Positions 61,761 to 64,000 of a DNA stretch of 64,000 bases are shown here, one piece after another (positions within the stretch are counted from its first letter, which is position 1; each line of letters starts with the position of its first letter). Location: NCBI GenBank assembly GCA_963707065.1, contig CAVPPJ010000018.1, forward strand, positions 186,001 to 250,000, in the 5' to 3' direction. The position numbers and the translations under genes were made by a program. The stretch comes from Palsa-506 sp963707065 (GTDB lineage: Bacteria; Actinomycetota; Actinomycetes; Streptosporangiales; Streptosporangiaceae). The notes under the pieces are model-generated. The model did not search any database. It had not been told where the DNA came from and worked only from the letters and a program-made list of their open reading frames with translations.

Positions 61761-64000
61761 CGGCGGCCGGCGCGGCCGCTGCCGCGTTGATGCCAGGGAG
61801 CGCGAGCACCGCGACGACGGCGAAGGCGATGAACTCCAGGATCAGCGCGGCCGTATGGCTGGTGTCTTCGTGAGTGATGCTGAGCCTGCCGCCGCCTGCG
61901 GGCAGCCGGAAGGCCTGCGCCCAGCTGCCCGCCGGGGAGCGGACGGGCGTCAGCGGGTGGCCGTTCAGGGTGGCATTCCATCCGCCGGCCGGCTCGGCGA
62001 GTTCGAGCGTGCCGCCGGCCGCGGGCGCGGTCGCGCCGTGCAGGCTCGTCGTGCCTGAGCGCAGCGGGACGACCTGGCCGCCGGACTCGACGACACGCAC
62101 GCGGGCCGGGAAGTCGACCAGCCGCCACAGGTCGAAGGACGCCGTCGCGCTCACCGGCCGCAGCCCGGCCGCTCCGTCGAGCAGGCGCGCCAGCGCCGGA
62201 TTGACCGGGGCAGGCATCAGCACGAAGCCGATGTCGAACTGAGCGAGCGCGTTGCCCTGATCGGCCGCCTGGCCGCCGCTGGGCGCGACCAGGGTCGCGA
62301 CGGCATCGCCAAGCGCCCGCTGGGCGGCCGGGACGGGCGCCAGATCAGGATCGCCGAGGGACGGCGCGACTCCGCGCAGCACCGCGTAGCTCACGTGGCC
62401 GGGCTGCACCCGCAGCACCAGGGTGCGCAGCCGCAGGCCGTTGTCCGACGACACGGAAACCAGCTCGGGCACCAGCTGCCCGCCAATCGCGGCAACCGGG
62501 CCGCGGACCCCGCTCTTCACCCACGACGCGGCCGCCAGGGCCGGCGCCGAGCATGCCGCGACGGCCAGCAGGATCACGCCGAGGCCGCGGATGCTGCCCA
62601 GGCCGCGCCGGACAGTCCGGCCGCCGCCAGTCGGCCCGCCGCCAGTCGGGCCGCCGCCCAGCAGGCGCGGGATGGCATCGCCCGCTGTCGCCGCGGCCAG
62701 CAGCAGGCCGATCGCGACAACGGTCAGCGCGACCCCCGGCCATGCCGCCACGCCCGAGTCGCCGCCCGGGGGCGTGACGACGATGCGGCTGACCGCGGTC
62801 GCGATCAGCAGGCCGAACAGCGCGACACCCCAGCCGGCCATGGCCAGCACCCGGCGCTTGCCCAGCAGCAGCGCCGCGAGAGCAGCGACGGCGAGGCCGC
62901 CGGTGACCCAGAACGGCGGTATCCCGGGGCCGCCAGGGGACAGCAGCATCAGCGATCGCGCGGACAGGTCATGGCTGGCCAGGCCAGGTGCCCGGACACC
63001 GGCCTCCAGCAGCAGCAGCGCCGGGTGCGTGACGACCTGGATCGTCCAGGGCATCAGCAGTACCGGCGGCACTATCGCGGCGATCGCCAGGTTCGTGGCC
63101 AGGCCACGACGGGCCGAGCTGAAGGCGAGCGCGGCGACGCCGCCGGCGATTAGCGCGATCACCCAGACCAGCGGCACGAACGCGGTGGCCACCGCCACGC
63201 CGAGACCAGTCGCCCAGGCCGCGCGGCGGGCTAGCCGGGGCGGCTGGGTGAACATCCGCGCCGCGGTCAGCGCGATCAGCGGCAGGATCACGAAAACGAC
63301 CGCGGTGCCGATCCGGCCGGCCGCAATCGATCCCATCGCCACCGGCAGCAGCGCATACGCCGCGGCCGCCCAGACCCGGACCGGCGCCAGGCGGGTGATC
63401 CGGCGGGCCGCGAGATACGCGGTAAGGCCGGCCAGCGGCACGCAGCCCAGCAGGATCACGTCCACGGCCAGCCACGGCTTGCCGGCCGCGATCGTGGCGA
63501 GCGCCGCGATCACCGCCAGGTACGGGGGGGCGGTGGTAGCCGAGCCGACTCCGGTGGGATGAAAGCCCTGCAGGTAGATATGCCACAGCCCGGCGGCGCC
63601 GCCCGATGCGGGCACCAGCGCGCCGCCGCCGAGCGTGCCGCCGCCGAGCAGCGAGCGCTCTGCCACCAGCGCGATCACGGTCAGTCCGGCGAAGAGCAGT
63701 ACCGCCGGATTCGTCAGGATGCGCTGCACTATCCCGTTGTCGACCAGCATCGTGTCGTCTTCGGACGGGTCTTCCGATGCGTGGTGGCTGCCGGTCGTAT
63801 CGAGCTGGGTGGACCGTGACAGCACGTCCGCGCCGAACTCCGCCAGCCGCCGGACGGACCGGCCCGGCGGCAGGTCGGCCCGCAGCCGGCCGTAAGCGGC
63901 GCGGCGCCCGCGCGACCGCTGGCGCCGCGCGGTGAGCAAGCGGAACGGATGCCCCAGCACCGAGCAGGTGGCGGCGAGCTCGTCCAGGGCCGCGGACGGC
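61420..64000 (-). CDS. Large polytopic membrane protein, glycosyltransferase-like (N-terminus outside window)
   Basis: The frame is open to the window end and to a stop at 61420, about 860 residues. It has about 13 membrane helices (from VLLFAGLTVIALV onward) and an extracytoplasmic domain, with a last helix at LILEFIAFAVVAVLALPGI. The proteins usually found beside DUF5719 in actinobacteria carry a family 2 glycosyltransferase domain before such a membrane part; that domain would lie beyond position 64000. The true C-terminus is probably at 60788 in another frame. Likely role: export or assembly of a cell-surface glycan; this is inference. Confidence 0.75.
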   Translation of the reverse strand, partial: PSAALDELAATCSVLGHPFRLLTARRQRSRGRRAAYGRLRADLPPGRSVRRLAEFGADVLSRSTQLDTTGSHHASEDPSEDDTMLVDNGIVQRILTNPAVLLFAGLTVIALVAERSLLGGGTLGGGALVPASGGAAGLWHIYLQGFHPTGVGSATTAPPYLAVIAALATIAAGKPWLAVDVILLGCVPLAGLTAYLAARRITRLAPVRVWAAAAYALLPVAMGSIAAGRIGTAVVFVILPLIALTAARMFTQPPRLARRAAWATGLGVAVATAFVPLVWVIALIAGGVAALAFSSARRGLATNLAIAAIVPPVLLMPWTIQVVTHPALLLLEAGVRAPGLASHDLSARSLMLLSPGGPGIPPFWVTGGLAVAALAALLLGKRRVLAMAGWGVALFGLLIATAVSRIVVTPPGGDSGVAAWPGVALTVVAIGLLLAAATAGDAIPRLLGGGPTGGGPTGGGRTVRRGLGSIRGLGVILLAVAACSAPALAAASWVKSGVRGPVAAIGGQLVPELVSVSSDNGLRLRTLVLRVQPGHVSYAVLRGVAPSLGDPDLAPVPAAQRALGDAVATLVAPSGGQAADQGNALAQFDIGFVLMPAPVNPALARLLDGAAGLRPVSATASFDLWRLVDFPARVRVVESGGQVVPLRSGTTSLHGATAPAAGGTLELAEPAGGWNATLNGHPLTPVRSPAGSWAQAFRLPAGGGRLSITHEDTSHTAALILEFIAFAVVAVLALPGINAAAAAPAAAAASDSGEAGEPGEPGEPGRAASPGPAYPGSRAQPGQGTIPAAGRQAEERQGWPPPAAPAPAGRTSAARRCRRGRSVPGHGRQRHGRPRHGCPRRSSPGRGRQGRRRAGRGQR

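Overview
The window is a chromosomal segment of a high-GC (roughly 70 %) Actinomycetota bacterium. The marker set is typical of that phylum: secA with a SEC-C zinc tail, mtrA-mtrB-lpqB, a long-form hibernation factor, an Rv3235-like protein, AdnA/AdnB recombination motors, a type VII-associated mycosin, DUF3499 and DUF5719 proteins, manB and a SARP/AfsR-type regulator. I would guess a Streptosporangiales-like or other spore-forming actinomycete, but the sequence alone does not fix the genus.

Layout. Positions 1-5.2 kb hold the tail of a plus-strand gene, a minus-strand gntR/hydrolase/permease operon with a legible promoter and operator, and a GCS2-family ligase. Positions 5.3-14.6 kb hold a lipoprotein, a SARP-STAND-TPR regulator coupled to a glutathionyl-hydroquinone reductase-like gene, a small cysteine-rich protein, a propeller lipoprotein, an orphan sulfite-oxidase-family molybdoenzyme and a PatB-like C-S lyase. 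Positions 14.7-24 kb are accessory: MarR plus an uncharacterised partner, an ABC-2 exporter, an MFS exporter, a four-copy 85-90 bp tandem repeat, a membrane diguanylate cyclase, a PHP phosphoesterase, and a divergent F420-type reductase/TetR pair with a duplicated palindromic operator. Positions 24-37.7 kb hold NudC, DUF1801, adnA-adnB, a mycosin with a membrane partner followed by an alkyltransferase-like gene, moeZ and an Rv3235-like gene.

Positions 37.7-64 kb are the conserved actinobacterial core: secA, an HGxxPAAW-type protein, an AlkX-like glycosylase, a NarL-type regulator, hpf, lpqB-mtrB-mtrA-mtnA, two tandem S-adenosylhomocysteine hydrolases, a CDF transporter, Trm112, manB, DUF3499, a zincin-fold protein, DUF5719 and a large membrane protein that runs off the window end. 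comF, and the SIS and manA genes often found in this neighbourhood, are not visible.

The most unusual points are these. A second SAH hydrolase, directly downstream of ahcY, has arginine at the position of the catalytic lysine. The tail of the large membrane protein is rich in Trp-Pro-Ala repeats and spreads over three reading frames; DUF5719 and a merR-like gene are also frameshifted within 7 kb. Three genes have their 3' ends, including the stop codon, duplicated just downstream. Several regulatory sites are unusually legible: a FadR-type operator over a promoter start site, a paired TetR operator, and a leaderless MarR promoter.
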